Source of the DNA: a virus
IMG/VR virus record: IMGVR_UViG_3300037502_001368
Span: 1 to 49,822 of that record
Reading direction: 5' to 3' (one strand)
Length of the DNA stretch: 49,822 nt
Made by a program: the position numbers and the translations under genes. How positions within the stretch are numbered: the stretch's first letter is position 1; every line of letters begins with the position of its first letter. Positions 13,533 through 22,547 of the stretch are shown piece after piece. The notes below the pieces were generated by a model. The model saw only the letters and a list, made by a program, of their open reading frames with translations, had not been told where the DNA came from and searched no databases.

Positions 13533-14302
13533 TGGCCATACCGGCGATAACCGCTGCCGCAAGAGTGGTGGGCGGCGTAGCCGCTAGAGTGCTCCAACGC
13601 CGGATCCTTTTCAACGCTATGAAAGATGCGTTCGGCGGGCCTAGTGGGCCGGAGACAGGTCCGGGCACAGCCCCAACGATCCAAGTAGGCGGCGTATTCG
13701 GGCGTATGAAAGGATCTGGATCGTTCTTTAGCATGGCTACTATGATGGACAACCTCAACAACGAGGTTTTGATCGGCATCAAGAAGTCTCACGAACACAC
13801 ACGCGGAGACGGTAGTACGATCCCGACGTGGCGCCTGTTCGGCATCTTGGAGTACGGAGCCCCCAACAACACGTTGTTTGGGCGTCCGGCCCCGATCCCT
13901 CCACGACCGGCGGTTACCAAACTCCTGCGTAAACGCAGGAAAAGCATCAACCGGCGCTTAGCCCGAATCGTGAAGCAGGCTGCCGTGCAGAAGATGCGTA
14001 AAGGACAGATCAAAAGCGAATACGAGCGTTTCGCCGCACAGGTGGTTAGCGAGATCAAAGAGTCCATCATCAATAGCAGAGAGCGGGCGAACACTATCGC
14101 ATGGCAGAAGGTTAAGGGGTTCAACTGGCCCTTGGTGCATGATGGCGATTACGTTGATTCGTGGACCTATCAGGTGATCAAACGCAGGCCCGATTCCCAA
14201 ACCTTGCGTAAGGCGCAAGAGGCGGATAGACAACTTCGTAAGATGCGTATCGGCCCCAACAACGTCTCGGGCGTAAATCGCTTCTGGAGCCAACTAGAAT
14301 GA
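13532..14302 (+). CDS. Neck/tail-completion protein (gpG/gp10-like), 256 aa
   Basis: The ATG shares its A with the upstream stop. A Gly/Ala-rich N-terminus is followed by WRLFGILEYGAPNN and PIPPRPAVTKLLRKRRK, which parallels the EFG...IPPRPF signature of virion morphogenesis and HK97-gp10-type proteins. The line WPLVHDGDYVDSWTYQV parallels their usual PLVDTGxLxxS segment. A long basic helical insertion (residues ~130-190) is extra. It probably joins head and tail or terminates the tail. Overlaps the next gene by four bases. Confidence 0.6.
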   Translation: MAIPAITAAARVVGGVAARVLQRRILFNAMKDAFGGPSGPETGPGTAPTIQVGGVFGRMKGSGSFFSMATMMDNLNNEVLIGIKKSHEHTRGDGSTIPTWRLFGILEYGAPNNTLFGRPAPIPPRPAVTKLLRKRRKSINRRLARIVKQAAVQKMRKGQIKSEYERFAAQVVSEIKESIINSRERANTIAWQKVKGFNWPLVHDGDYVDSWTYQVIKRRPDSQTLRKAQEADRQLRKMRIGPNNVSGVNRFWSQLE

Positions 14303-14685
14303 CTCCGATCATCACGAACGGCACGCTGACTCGATACAGACAGGCCGAAGGCGCCTACGATCGCGGTGTCTGGGTTCCGGGAGCGGAGACGAGCGCGACT
14401 TCGCTGGCCTCCGCACAGCCGGAACAGGGGCAGTTCACCAAAGACGCTGGATACGGAGATCGTTCAGCCGACTACATCAAAGTCTACGTCTCTGCCTCCT
14501 TCGACTTGCGGGGCGAAGACCAGTACGGAACCAAGGGTGCGGACGAGATCGAGCACACGGCTTTCCCCGGAAACCGCTACCGCGTGGTGCGCGTAAAGAG
14601 CCACCAGTTCTCCCCTATCCTAGCCCACACCCACGCCGTTTGTGCGCGCATCGACGAGGGGTCTGAGGAGGCGAAGAATGGGTGA
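14299..14685 (+). CDS. Putative head-tail stopper/adaptor, 128 aa
   Basis: ATG 14299 overlaps the upstream stop by four bases. The protein is beta-rich (YIKVYVSASFDLRGED, NRYRVVRVKSH), of the size and position of head closure or stopper proteins that plug the portal channel after packaging. No firm family match can be claimed. The last eight bases overlap the next gene start. Confidence 0.55.
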   Translation: MTPIITNGTLTRYRQAEGAYDRGVWVPGAETSATSLASAQPEQGQFTKDAGYGDRSADYIKVYVSASFDLRGEDQYGTKGADEIEHTAFPGNRYRVVRVKSHQFSPILAHTHAVCARIDEGSEEAKNG

Positions 14686-15235
14686 TTACAGCCGTATCGA
14701 CGTCTTTGAGGCGATCAGGCTTTGGCTTGAGGAGACGATCGACACCGACGACTTTGCGTGGTTCACGCCGGACACCGTATTGAACGAGCCGGTGAACGGT
14801 CCCCGTCCGTCTGGCCCGTACATGACGTTGCAGATGATCGTACACGGCGAGCGTATCGGTACGGGGGATGCAGGCAGACAGCACGACTTCCCTCAGCAGA
14901 TCGTTCAATCCGTTGTCCGTGTACAGGCGTTCGGACAAGACGCGATCGACGCTCTTGCAACGGCACTCGACTACATCTACCATCCAGACGTTCTTGAGAT
15001 CACACAGACTTATGGCTATGTACTATCGGACGATGGGATCGGCCTAGAGGACTTGACAGGTCTGTTGGAAACGGATATGGAGTCCAGAGCGTTCGTGGAC
15101 GTGATCTTGGGTTGCACGCGAGTCGGGCAACGTGTTATCACAGGAGTCGATACGGTCCGGGTGGATTACTCCGCCGACGACCTTGCCGAAGGCGGAACCA
15201 CACAGATCAACATCGACATGACCGTCGAGGAGTAA
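14678..15235 (+). CDS. Neck/tail terminator protein (LIC_12616-like), 185 aa
   Basis: I chose ATG 14678 (MGDYSRIDVFEAIRLWLEE) because it follows GAGGAGGCGAAGA and overlaps the upstream stop only slightly. The layout (N-terminal helix, GPYMTLQMIVHGERIGTG, then a strand-rich body ending NIDMTVEE) fits the phage neck terminator group often named LIC_12616, which sits just before the sheath gene in many myoviruses. It would cap the tail tube and join it to the head. Confidence 0.6.
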   Translation: MGDYSRIDVFEAIRLWLEETIDTDDFAWFTPDTVLNEPVNGPRPSGPYMTLQMIVHGERIGTGDAGRQHDFPQQIVQSVVRVQAFGQDAIDALATALDYIYHPDVLEITQTYGYVLSDDGIGLEDLTGLLETDMESRAFVDVILGCTRVGQRVITGVDTVRVDYSADDLAEGGTTQINIDMTVEE

Positions 15236-15236
15236 C

Positions 15237-16415
15237 ATGGCCAACGACATCCTTCTCAGCCACTCGGACACGATCAGCATCACCGTCTCGCTCGCGGCAC
15301 TCCCCGGAGCCGTTGCAGCGTTCGACAAGATCCTATTGATCGACAACAAGGCCAACAGCACCTTGGCGGGCTTCGGCTCGGAAGTGACCATCGGTAGCCA
15401 CGCATCCAAGTACGTCGAGATCGGCGCTCTGAGCGAGGCACAGGACGCCAATACCACCACGGCCGGTTCGGTTGGCACCGCCCTCCTCGCGGCGATCACG
15501 GCGCTTTTCGGCCATAGCCGTTCGCCCACCACCGTCGGGATCCTCGCAGTGGACACCGCTGGCGGAGATAACTACTCGATCCTCAGCACGCTGGACGATG
15601 CCGACCACTCGGATTGGTACTGCGTTGTTCCCGTTACGTCCAACATCGTGACGATCGCCGACATCGCCGCCGCTACGGTGGCCACCTCGGCCCGCAAGCG
15701 TATTGTGATCGCCTGCACGGACGATTCGGACGCGCTCGCCAGCACGGCGACGTGGGAAGCGGCGTTCGTGGACGGCAACGGAGATCCGCTTCCAGAGACG
15801 ACCCTCGACCGTATCCTGATGAACTACTACAACGGTTCGGGCGGCCTCAACAAGATGGCGGCGGCCGTGGCCTCGTGGGGCCTTTCCTACGATCCCGATA
15901 CGCAGTCTCTCCCGTGGACGTTCCCGGTTCCCGCGATCCCGAAGATGGCGTTCCCGGCCGGAACCACGATCACAACCGCCAAGAACAACCTCCGGGACAA
16001 CAACATTAGCGTTGCTCTGCCCCTCGGCGGTACGGACGTCTGGCTCGATCCGGGCAACTCGCAGTCTGGTCGCCCGTTCTACGCCCTCGTCTCGGCGGAT
16101 TGGTTTGAGGCGCGTATGCGCGAGGCTATGGCAGATCTCAAGGTCCGCTACGGCTCGCTCGGCCTCAAGTTGCCGCTGAACAGCGATGGGCAGCAGATCG
16201 TGCTTGCGCAGATCAATGCCATCTACGAGCGTGGCGTCAACGCCGGCCACTTCGTCTCTCGGGCTCAGGCGACTGCGCAGGGCAGCGAAGTGATCATCCG
16301 TGCAGAGGCTATCACCTCGACGGACCGCGCCAATCGCCGTCTCCGTTTCACGGTCCAGATCCCTATCCTCCTCGACGGACGACTGATCTCCATCAGCGTC
16401 ACCATCACGCAGTAA
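15237..16415 (+). CDS. Tail sheath protein (DUF3383-like), 392 aa
   Basis: ATG 15237 is two bases after the upstream stop. The Ala/Thr/Ser-rich protein follows the DUF3383 tail-sheath pattern: an N-terminal strand region (ILLSHSDTISITVSLAALPG), a middle domain with alternating strands (VGILAVDTAGGDNYSIL, DWYCVVPVTSNIVTIADIA), and a C-terminal part (ADWFEARMREAMADLKVRY, NRRLRFTVQIPILLDGRL) that makes the contractile lattice. The presence of a sheath followed by a tube identifies a myovirus. Confidence 0.8.
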   Translation: MANDILLSHSDTISITVSLAALPGAVAAFDKILLIDNKANSTLAGFGSEVTIGSHASKYVEIGALSEAQDANTTTAGSVGTALLAAITALFGHSRSPTTVGILAVDTAGGDNYSILSTLDDADHSDWYCVVPVTSNIVTIADIAAATVATSARKRIVIACTDDSDALASTATWEAAFVDGNGDPLPETTLDRILMNYYNGSGGLNKMAAAVASWGLSYDPDTQSLPWTFPVPAIPKMAFPAGTTITTAKNNLRDNNISVALPLGGTDVWLDPGNSQSGRPFYALVSADWFEARMREAMADLKVRYGSLGLKLPLNSDGQQIVLAQINAIYERGVNAGHFVSRAQATAQGSEVIIRAEAITSTDRANRRLRFTVQIPILLDGRLISISVTITQ

Positions 16416-16425
16416 GGAGACATCA

Positions 16426-16917
16426 ATGGCTAAGTTGGTCGCAGCCCCGCGCTTCTACAACTTCGCGAACGTCCACTTTTCGATCAACGGTGTCGTCCTC
16501 TCGGATTACGGCGACGACGGTGGTATCGAGGTTGAGTTCCCTACGACGGACATCATCGAGTCGATGGTGGGCGCGGACGGTCTTGTCCACGCCAACTACG
16601 TCAACGACAACCGTATGCGGTTGACGATCACGTTGCAGGCTCTCTCGGCCTCGGCCCAGTACATGCACAGCCTGTGGTACGCTTTCCAAGCGGCTATGGA
16701 GTCTACGGGCGTTCCGGCCCCGCTTGTGGTCGCGATGTATGATCCGGCCTCTGGGGAGCAATACTCCTCGGCCTTCGGATACTTCATCAGCGTCCCAGCG
16801 TTCAGCAAGGGCAAGGAGCAAGGCACCCGCGAGTACGTCATTGAACTGCCCTACGGCCGGGACGCTTCGTTCCACAACCCTGCCGATGCCGCCGTTCCCC
16901 CGATCCGAATCGGGTAA
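16426..16917 (+). CDS. Tail tube protein (DUF3277-like), 163 aa
   Basis: ATG 16426 follows AAGGAGACATCA. It has the size, composition and position of the inner tail tube of contractile tails. Typical lines are FANVHFSINGVVLSDYGDDGGIEVEF, split by a loop, and MRLTITLQALSASAQYMHSL, then GTREYVIELPYGRDA near the end. It polymerises as hexamer rings along the tape measure. Directly follows the sheath gene, as in most myoviruses. Confidence 0.8.
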   Translation: MAKLVAAPRFYNFANVHFSINGVVLSDYGDDGGIEVEFPTTDIIESMVGADGLVHANYVNDNRMRLTITLQALSASAQYMHSLWYAFQAAMESTGVPAPLVVAMYDPASGEQYSSAFGYFISVPAFSKGKEQGTREYVIELPYGRDASFHNPADAAVPPIRIG

Positions 16918-16959
16918 CTCGGCAAGGATCTTACCCCCATTTGAGTGGAGACTACCCCC

Positions 16960-17427
16960 ATGTCTGCTACGCCTATCCACACGTTTACGCTCCGAGATCG
17001 CGACGGTACGTCGCACGAGTACGTTCTCCGCGAGCACCCGACGGACCCCGGCCTTGAGGTTGTTGATCGTCTTCTGCAACTCGGCCTTGGACCGATCTTT
17101 CAGATGCTTATGGAGACGGTAAACCTGCCCTCCGATTTCTCCACGTTGTCGGCCGATAAGAAGGCGGAACTGTTCGACGAAGTGAAGAAGAAGGTGGACG
17201 TCGGTCAGATCAGTAAACAGGCTCTTGAGGGCTTGTCTCGCAGTGGCGGCCTCCGCGCCATCGCTCCGATGTTGCTGGCCTATTGCGATCGAGACGGCCA
17301 GCCCCTCAAGGACAAGATGCACTTCGCAGCCGCGTACCAAGCCAACTACGGCGAACTGATCGGTGCTTGCCAGAGGTCGATCTCGCACAACGGTTTTTTC
17401 GATCTACTTACTATTTCCATCGAGTGA
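16960..17427 (+). CDS. Tail assembly chaperone, short (G-type) product, 155 aa
   Basis: I chose ATG 16960 (MSATPIHTFTLRD), with GAGTGGAG upstream; an in-frame GTG at 16945 is an alternative. The helical protein sits between tube and tape measure, the universal place of tail assembly chaperones, which bind the tape measure during tail building. It ends SISHNGFFDLLTISIE. A T-TTT-TTC heptamer at 17394-17400, nine codons before its stop, would shift some ribosomes to the -1 frame and yield a longer product. Confidence 0.8.
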   Translation: MSATPIHTFTLRDRDGTSHEYVLREHPTDPGLEVVDRLLQLGLGPIFQMLMETVNLPSDFSTLSADKKAELFDEVKKKVDVGQISKQALEGLSRSGGLRAIAPMLLAYCDRDGQPLKDKMHFAAAYQANYGELIGACQRSISHNGFFDLLTISIE

Positions 17428-17702
17428 AGGACAGGGTAGATCAAAACAAAGGATCTGCCGATAACGTCAAGATGCGCCTGTCTTTTGGGGAGATAGAGAA
17501 GACGTCTGCGGTGGCAATCACAGACTCGTTGCGACTACGTTTGATCATTCACCCAGATCTACGCATGTCGCTAACGGACGCTAGACAAGCGTCTCTCCGT
17601 GAGTTAGTGATGTTGCATGGTGCGCTAGATCTTATCGACCATAAGAAGCAGGCGGCACAAGACGAGATGTCGAACAAGATCAACTCGATCCGCAAGAGGT
17701 AG
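16960..17702 (+). CDS. Tail assembly chaperone, -1 frameshift (GT-type) fusion, 247 aa
   Basis: The second frame is open from upstream of the slippery site to the stop at 17700-17702. After decoding TTT TTC at 17395-17400, a -1 slip continues CGA TCT ACT (RSTYYFHRVKDRVDQ...), adding 100 residues to the first 147. The added part is basic and helical and ends RKR, two bases before the tape-measure start. The only internal ATG near its start (17472) has no ribosome-binding site, so independent initiation is unlikely. This matches the conserved frameshift of phage tail chaperones such as lambda G/GT. Read as a joined frame, not one continuous frame. Confidence 0.75.
17394..17400 (+). other. -1 ribosomal frameshift site T_TTT_TTC
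   Basis: The heptamer is in the correct phase (TTT at 17395-17397, TTC at 17398-17400 in the zero frame) and joins the two overlapping chaperone frames. I did not identify a clear downstream pseudoknot by eye. Confidence 0.75.
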
Positions 17703-17704
17703 AC

Positions 17705-19342
17705 GTGGCATTACCCGGAGGATCTAGCGGATTGGCGGGTTCGGTTGTAAGCCTCGTGAACCTCGTCGTCCAAGTGCATAACCAAGATGCTATCGGGCGA
17801 ATGGCTGGAAGTTTCGGCAAGTTGCGTCGAGGCTTCCAAGAGTTCGGCGTCACCACGATCTTCTTGGATCGTTTGATGCAGTCATTCGGTCGAGGCTGGG
17901 AGGCGCTTACCCGCATCCTAAACGTAGACGACTTCACAGAGCAGGCGTCGAAACTCAACAAGATGTCCGCCGGCCTCGGTATGCAGTCCGATCAACTCAG
18001 TGCGTTCGTCGGCCTATCGCAAAGATACGGTGCGGAGATCAACGACGTACCAGACTTGATCGCTACAATGCAAGATAAGTTGATGGAGTTCGCCGACGGC
18101 AACAAGACTGTTGTGGACGATCTAAAAGGCACGAACCTACTGCCGGAGGACTTCGTAGGCAAGGGTCCGCTAGACAGGTTCTTGACGCTTGTGGATGGGC
18201 TCAAGAATCTCGACAGACAGACGAGATCTGCCGTTATGTCTCGGTTCTTCGGCGACGACGTGGCGCGTAAGTACGCCCCGCTTGCGGACCGTGGATCGAA
18301 GGCGATCATCGAGGACATGAAGGCTATGGCCGCCTCGGGCCAAGTATTGACCAAAGCACAGATCGAGATGGGGGAGGCAACTAGGACGTCTCTCGGCGTT
18401 CTCTCCGGCGTGTTTACAGGCTTCCGCAACAACATGACGCAATCCCTGCTGCCCGTGGTCAAACGAGCCGCAGAGGAGGCGGCCGTGTACATGGTAGATC
18501 TTGCGCGGGTTGCGGCGCAGCACTTTGACGAGATGTCGGGTATGTTCCAGCGCCTCTACACTTGGCTTACGGGACAGGACATCTTCAAGGGTTTGATCAC
18601 AAACGCGAACGACGCTTTCTCAGCTATCCAAGCCGCTATTCTGGGACTAGTCACGATGGCGCTGCTGTATCTGGCGCCATTGATCTACTCGGCCATGTCT
18701 TTCATCGCCGTGTGGGCGCTACTGGGTTTGGCGGCACAAGACTTCTACGTCTACATGCAGGGCGGCCCCTCTTTGATCGGAGACATGCTCAACAGCGGCA
18801 ACTCGTTCGTCTACACCTTCCTCGGAGGCATCTACGCGATCTACAAGGCCGTAGTGATGCTGGGAGAGGTGGCTTTTATGATGTTGAAGGAGATCCTACA
18901 GAGTCCACTGCTGCCTGTGTTCTTCGCCATGATCGTGGCCGCGCTCGGGTTCCTGCTGATGTCGATTACGGCCTTCTTCGGCGTCGTTTTCGCCTTCTTC
19001 CGCATCTTGAATACGATCATTCTGGGGGTTATCGGCGTTCTGGAGGTCGTTATCGGGATGATTGCTGCCATCTACGGCGCTTTCGTCAAACTGTTCTTTG
19101 GTGAGGTGGGGCAGGGTTTGCAAGACTTCGGTAAGGGTTTGACTAAGACGGGCGGAGGTAGGATCAAAAACCTATTTCAACAGGACATCTTCGCCGCTGG
19201 GTACATGCCGACGAACGGCAAACCGCCTACGCAGAACAACATCGTCGTAAACAATACCGTCAACTCGGTGAACGCCCCCCAGACGGCGCTGGCCATCATG
19301 GGCGACTCCGCAACTCGTATCGGCGACAAGGTGCGCGAATGA
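17705..19342 (+). CDS. Tape measure protein, 545 aa (GTG start)
   Basis: GTG 17705 starts two bases after the frameshift product stop. The protein is helical, with a Gly/Val-rich N-terminus, and its second half carries several long hydrophobic segments (residues ~305-345, ~360-385 and ~400-470, e.g. FFAMIVAALGFLLMSITAFFG) typical of tape measure proteins, which fill the tail lumen and are ejected into the host envelope. At 545 residues it is short; by the usual rule of about 1.5 angstrom per residue the tail would be near 80 nm. The C-terminus is Asn-rich (QNNIVVNNTVN). Confidence 0.8.
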   Translation: MALPGGSSGLAGSVVSLVNLVVQVHNQDAIGRMAGSFGKLRRGFQEFGVTTIFLDRLMQSFGRGWEALTRILNVDDFTEQASKLNKMSAGLGMQSDQLSAFVGLSQRYGAEINDVPDLIATMQDKLMEFADGNKTVVDDLKGTNLLPEDFVGKGPLDRFLTLVDGLKNLDRQTRSAVMSRFFGDDVARKYAPLADRGSKAIIEDMKAMAASGQVLTKAQIEMGEATRTSLGVLSGVFTGFRNNMTQSLLPVVKRAAEEAAVYMVDLARVAAQHFDEMSGMFQRLYTWLTGQDIFKGLITNANDAFSAIQAAILGLVTMALLYLAPLIYSAMSFIAVWALLGLAAQDFYVYMQGGPSLIGDMLNSGNSFVYTFLGGIYAIYKAVVMLGEVAFMMLKEILQSPLLPVFFAMIVAALGFLLMSITAFFGVVFAFFRILNTIILGVIGVLEVVIGMIAAIYGAFVKLFFGEVGQGLQDFGKGLTKTGGGRIKNLFQQDIFAAGYMPTNGKPPTQNNIVVNNTVNSVNAPQTALAIMGDSATRIGDKVRE

Positions 19343-20232
19343 TCAAGAACACCAGTGCATATGGTTGTTTCGTGATGGCGTGCCAGATCGAGGACGCCGG
19401 CTACCCGCAGATGTTCGCGCTGCCTTTCTTCTCTACGATCTCAGAGCAGTTGAGCATCACGAACAACGTAGCCAAGCACCCGCTGGATAACGGCCTGTTT
19501 GTCAACGATCATGTGAATCAGGAGCCGGACACGTTCGACGTTGCGTTCAACGTGTCCGAGATGCTGATCGGTGCAGAGGCCGTGTACGTTACTCAGTTCG
19601 TGGGACAAGTTAGGTCTTCGGACGTATACGAAACGCAGCGAACGGTAACCAACACGGACGAGACGGGGCAAGTTCGATCTGTCAGCGTCAATCTGCGCCG
19701 CAATATAGTCTATGACGAGGACGTGCTCCGCAACATGGTTGGCGAGAAGATCGCGGCATACGAGCGTGTTCTGATGCAGTACCGCAACATGAAGTGGGAA
19801 CTGAACACCACACGGCACGGTGTTCTGGACGACTACATGATCACTTCTGTATCCTTCAACGCAGGAGCCTCCGCGCAGTCTGTGGAGATCAGAATCAACT
19901 TTCAGAAGGTCCGCTTCGCCACGTCCAGTAACGTCCTGCTGCCTACGATCCCCCAAGCGGTCAAGGCAGCGGCCACTACGTCTACGAGGAGCCGTGGGGG
20001 TAGGGCGATTGGCGGCCTCCAGATGAAGAAGTTGGATCTCGGAGGCGGTTTCGATCTCAACTGGGATTTGGGTAACCTTATGCCGCAACTAGGCGCGGAA
20101 AGCCTTGCGCGCAAGTTGTACTATGGCAGTAGCGGATCACCCGGAGGCAACCCTCTGGCCACAGACGGGACGGGAACGTTCCCTGTGTCTATGCCAGAAG
20201 TGGAAGATCCACTTGCCGTCTCTCTACCGTGA
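19339..20232 (+). CDS. Baseplate/distal tail protein, 297 aa
   Basis: ATG 19339 overlaps the tape measure stop (ATGA). The N-terminal ~190 residues are beta-rich and include HPLDNGLFVNDHVNQEPDTFDV, split in the middle, reminiscent of Dit-like or LysM-gp53-like proteins that initiate the baseplate around the tube end (the idea of ligand-side orthogonal domains in many myoviruses). The C-terminal ~90 residues are Gly/Ser-rich and probably flexible. Position directly after the tape measure supports the role. Confidence 0.6.
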   Translation: MIKNTSAYGCFVMACQIEDAGYPQMFALPFFSTISEQLSITNNVAKHPLDNGLFVNDHVNQEPDTFDVAFNVSEMLIGAEAVYVTQFVGQVRSSDVYETQRTVTNTDETGQVRSVSVNLRRNIVYDEDVLRNMVGEKIAAYERVLMQYRNMKWELNTTRHGVLDDYMITSVSFNAGASAQSVEIRINFQKVRFATSSNVLLPTIPQAVKAAATTSTRSRGGRAIGGLQMKKLDLGGGFDLNWDLGNLMPQLGAESLARKLYYGSSGSPGGNPLATDGTGTFPVSMPEVEDPLAVSLP

Positions 20233-20241
20233 GGCTATGAC

Positions 20242-20583
20242 ATGGACGTATACTACTTCGACACGGAACTGCCTGTTTTCAGAGAAAGGATCCTACTCCA
20301 GCAGAAGGCGTACCTGTTCGATTTCGATTGGAACACGCGATTGTCGGATTGGCGTGTAACCGTTACCCCAGAGGGTGAAACAGAGCCGATCGCCGTAAAC
20401 ATGCGGGTGGGCGAGGGGTGTACCGTGTTCTTGACAGACGGCGCGGCTATGTTCTTCGGCAAAGAGCCGTATCAACAGAGCGCGCTAAGGGATTACACGG
20501 TGTTTATGATCACAGCGACTTTGGACGAGATCAATAGCGGCGTGAGCGGGTTCCAGAAAGATCCGCTGCCTGAGTTGGTGTGA
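20242..20583 (+). CDS. Small baseplate protein (DUF6983-like), 113 aa
   Basis: ATG 20242 (MDVYYFDTELPVFRERI) lies just after the baseplate gene, with GAGG upstream. It is beta-rich with strand pairs such as KAYLFDFDWNTRLSDWRVTV and a C-terminal acidic-helical end. Many myoviruses have a protein of this size and pattern (DUF6983) between the tape measure and the hub gene, where it acts in the central baseplate. Family match is moderate. Confidence 0.6.
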   Translation: MDVYYFDTELPVFRERILLQQKAYLFDFDWNTRLSDWRVTVTPEGETEPIAVNMRVGEGCTVFLTDGAAMFFGKEPYQQSALRDYTVFMITATLDEINSGVSGFQKDPLPELV

Positions 20584-20584
20584 C

Positions 20585-21469
20585 ATGGATCGTTCTCAGA
20601 TCTTCCGTGGCGATACGCTGTTCGGACGCAGCATCGTGTTTGAGATCGGAGAGAGCGGCGGAGAGGGCCGCCTTTTCAGCACAGATCAGGGTTTCGATCT
20701 TGAGTTCGATGTGATGTACGACTGTTCTGGCGAGCCCCCTAGTGCCTCCTGCACGATCTACAATCCGCCAAGAGAGTTCGGGTCGTTTATGCGGCGCGTG
20801 CAGTCCAAGAGTTTTGTTGGGATCAGTGCGGGCTACGGCAAGGACGTCACTAGGTTGTACGCTGGTAATGTCGTAAAGGATTCGATCAAGTTCGCTAAGA
20901 ACGATGCGGATTGGTCGATCTTGTTTGAGTGCCTTTCGGCGGGGGAGAAGTACCGTAACAAGATCTACTCTAGTGGCGATGCGCGGAGCCAGACGTTTGA
21001 GGAGGTATTTAGATCTGCCGCCGCTGCCGCAGAGGTAGAGGTCAAGGCGCTAGATCTAAGCGGCCTATCAAGCCAGACTATGCCACGCGGCAGGGTCTAC
21101 CACGGCCCCGCTTTTCGGTTGATGGATCAACTCGCCAAGATGGCCAAGGCGCAACTCGTTTTCGACGGCAACTCTGTGTCTCTTGTTCGCTATGATCGAG
21201 GACATAACGTGCTTGAGTTGGTGCCTCGGTTCACTACAGAGGACGGCACGCTTATCGGTTCTCCAGAGGAGATCGAGAAGGGTTTGAGCATCAAGGTGCT
21301 ATTGACCCCGGAGATCCTTCCGGGCCAGCAGATACAGGTCGAATACTTTGATCGTTTCGACGGAGCCATGCGTACGGCTCGTTTGATCGCTCAAAAGGTA
21401 AAGCATACGGGCAACAACACTGCCGGCGATTTCTGCACGGAGATCGAAGGCCGCCTCTACGAGAAGTAG
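20585..21469 (+). CDS. Baseplate hub protein (gp27/gpD-like), 294 aa
   Basis: ATG 20585 is one base after the upstream stop. The layout fits the baseplate hub family (T4 gp27, P2 gpD, Mu gp44): an N-terminal barrel with YDCSGEPPSASCTIYNPP, a middle domain with TFEEVFRSAAAAAEVEV, MDQLAKMAKAQLVFDGNSVSL, and a final barrel with LTPEILPGQQIQVEY. The hub trimer continues the tail tube and carries the spike encoded by the next gene. Confidence 0.75.
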   Translation: MDRSQIFRGDTLFGRSIVFEIGESGGEGRLFSTDQGFDLEFDVMYDCSGEPPSASCTIYNPPREFGSFMRRVQSKSFVGISAGYGKDVTRLYAGNVVKDSIKFAKNDADWSILFECLSAGEKYRNKIYSSGDARSQTFEEVFRSAAAAAEVEVKALDLSGLSSQTMPRGRVYHGPAFRLMDQLAKMAKAQLVFDGNSVSLVRYDRGHNVLELVPRFTTEDGTLIGSPEEIEKGLSIKVLLTPEILPGQQIQVEYFDRFDGAMRTARLIAQKVKHTGNNTAGDFCTEIEGRLYEK

Positions 21470-21477
21470 GAGGGCAA

Positions 21478-22095
21478 ATGCAGTCTTTTCTCCAAACCTT
21501 CCGAAACCTGATCAACGAAGACCTGTCCGATCTACACACCATGATGATCGCCAAGATCGTCAGCGTGAACATGGACACCTTACGGGTGGACGTGCAGCCT
21601 CTCGTCCGCAGGCCCAGCGTAAAGCGCCACAACGTAGAGATCACATACACCTCGCTGCCCACGCTGTTCGACGTGCCCTTGGCGTTTCCGAGAAGCAGTG
21701 TAGCCATGATCACGCACAAAGTGGCCGTTGGCGACATTGTGGAGATCCGTTTTGCTCAGCACTCACTAGACGAGATCCTTTCTGGCGATTCATTGGACGA
21801 GATCACGGCGCAGGACGTACGCAAGCACGCCCTACAGGATGCTGTGGCCGTGCCCATCTCGTTTGGCCCAGTACATGCCACCTCGGAGGGGGCAGATTAC
21901 GAGATCATCGCGGCTGACGTACGGATCGGGAACCCGTCTGTGTCTCAGTTTCTAGTGCGCGAGGACTTGCAGGACGTTATGGATACGATGATTGGGCAGA
22001 TCAACGCAGCCCTATTGGCCATCTCCACCAACGTGGCGTACACGCCGGTGTCCAACGTGATCGTACCTACAACAGTCAACCTAAAGGGGTCGTGA
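21478..22095 (+). CDS. Membrane-piercing spike protein (Gp138-like), 205 aa
   Basis: ATG 21478 follows AGTAGGAGGGCAA. Residues ~20-130 show the OB-fold pattern of the Gp138 N-terminal domain (MMIAKIVSVNMDTLRVDVQPL, divided by a loop, then DVPLAFPRSSVAMITHKVAVGD and VEIRFAQHSLDEIL). The rest is strand-rich and ends with a short helical and beta tip. Such trimeric spikes sit below the hub and puncture the cell envelope. No lysozyme domain is fused. The end overlaps the next start (TGATG). Confidence 0.75.
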   Translation: MQSFLQTFRNLINEDLSDLHTMMIAKIVSVNMDTLRVDVQPLVRRPSVKRHNVEITYTSLPTLFDVPLAFPRSSVAMITHKVAVGDIVEIRFAQHSLDEILSGDSLDEITAQDVRKHALQDAVAVPISFGPVHATSEGADYEIIAADVRIGNPSVSQFLVREDLQDVMDTMIGQINAALLAISTNVAYTPVSNVIVPTTVNLKGS

Positions 22096-22514
22096 TGGCC
22101 AGCGATGTTCTCCGCACGGGGGAAGACTACGATCTAAACCCCAGCGATGGGTATGTAGACGACGATACCGATCCCCGTCTAGTGGAGCAGCACGTCCGCG
22201 ATTCTCTCAACATGTTCCGTGGAGAGTGGATCTTCAACGGAACCTACGGCATGGATTGGCTTAGGATCAAGAGCAGCAAGTTGGATAACCTGACGTTTCT
22301 GGCCGCTGAGATCCGGCGATTCGTCGCAGCGATCCCCAACATGCGGAACGTAAACGTCGCCTCCACGGAACGCGAAGGGCGCTCGATCTCCATTACATTG
22401 ACGGGGCAGTACAACCGCGTACAACAGGACATCCGCGTCTATATCCCCCTTGCCGCCACCAGCAACGTGGGTTATAACGGGATGGCCCACGTCTACTTCC
22501 GTGCGCGGGGCTGA
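22095..22514 (+). CDS. Baseplate wedge protein (gp25-like), 139 aa
   Basis: The ATG shares its A with the spike stop (TGATG); a GTG one codon earlier is possible. The protein matches gp25/W-type wedge proteins: a stretch FRGEWIFNGTYGMDWLRI, a helix (FLAAEIRRFVAAIPNMRNV), then a strand pair ending the fold (RSISITLTGQYNRVQQDIRV). gp25 links sheath and baseplate and triggers contraction. Its place between spike and gpJ-like genes is standard. Confidence 0.7.
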   Translation: MASDVLRTGEDYDLNPSDGYVDDDTDPRLVEQHVRDSLNMFRGEWIFNGTYGMDWLRIKSSKLDNLTFLAAEIRRFVAAIPNMRNVNVASTEREGRSISITLTGQYNRVQQDIRVYIPLAATSNVGYNGMAHVYFRARG

Positions 22515-22547
22515 TGATCTGGTTAGTCTATATGGGAGGATCCATCC

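Noticed and set aside
15333-17388. Long minus-strand frames opposite sheath, tube and chaperone genes
   Set aside because: Arg/Val/Asp-rich shadow proteins without start signals.
17283-17702. An independent gene in the second chaperone frame
   Set aside because: The nearest ATGs lack ribosome-binding sites, and a phased slippery heptamer joins it to the first frame; fusion is the better reading.
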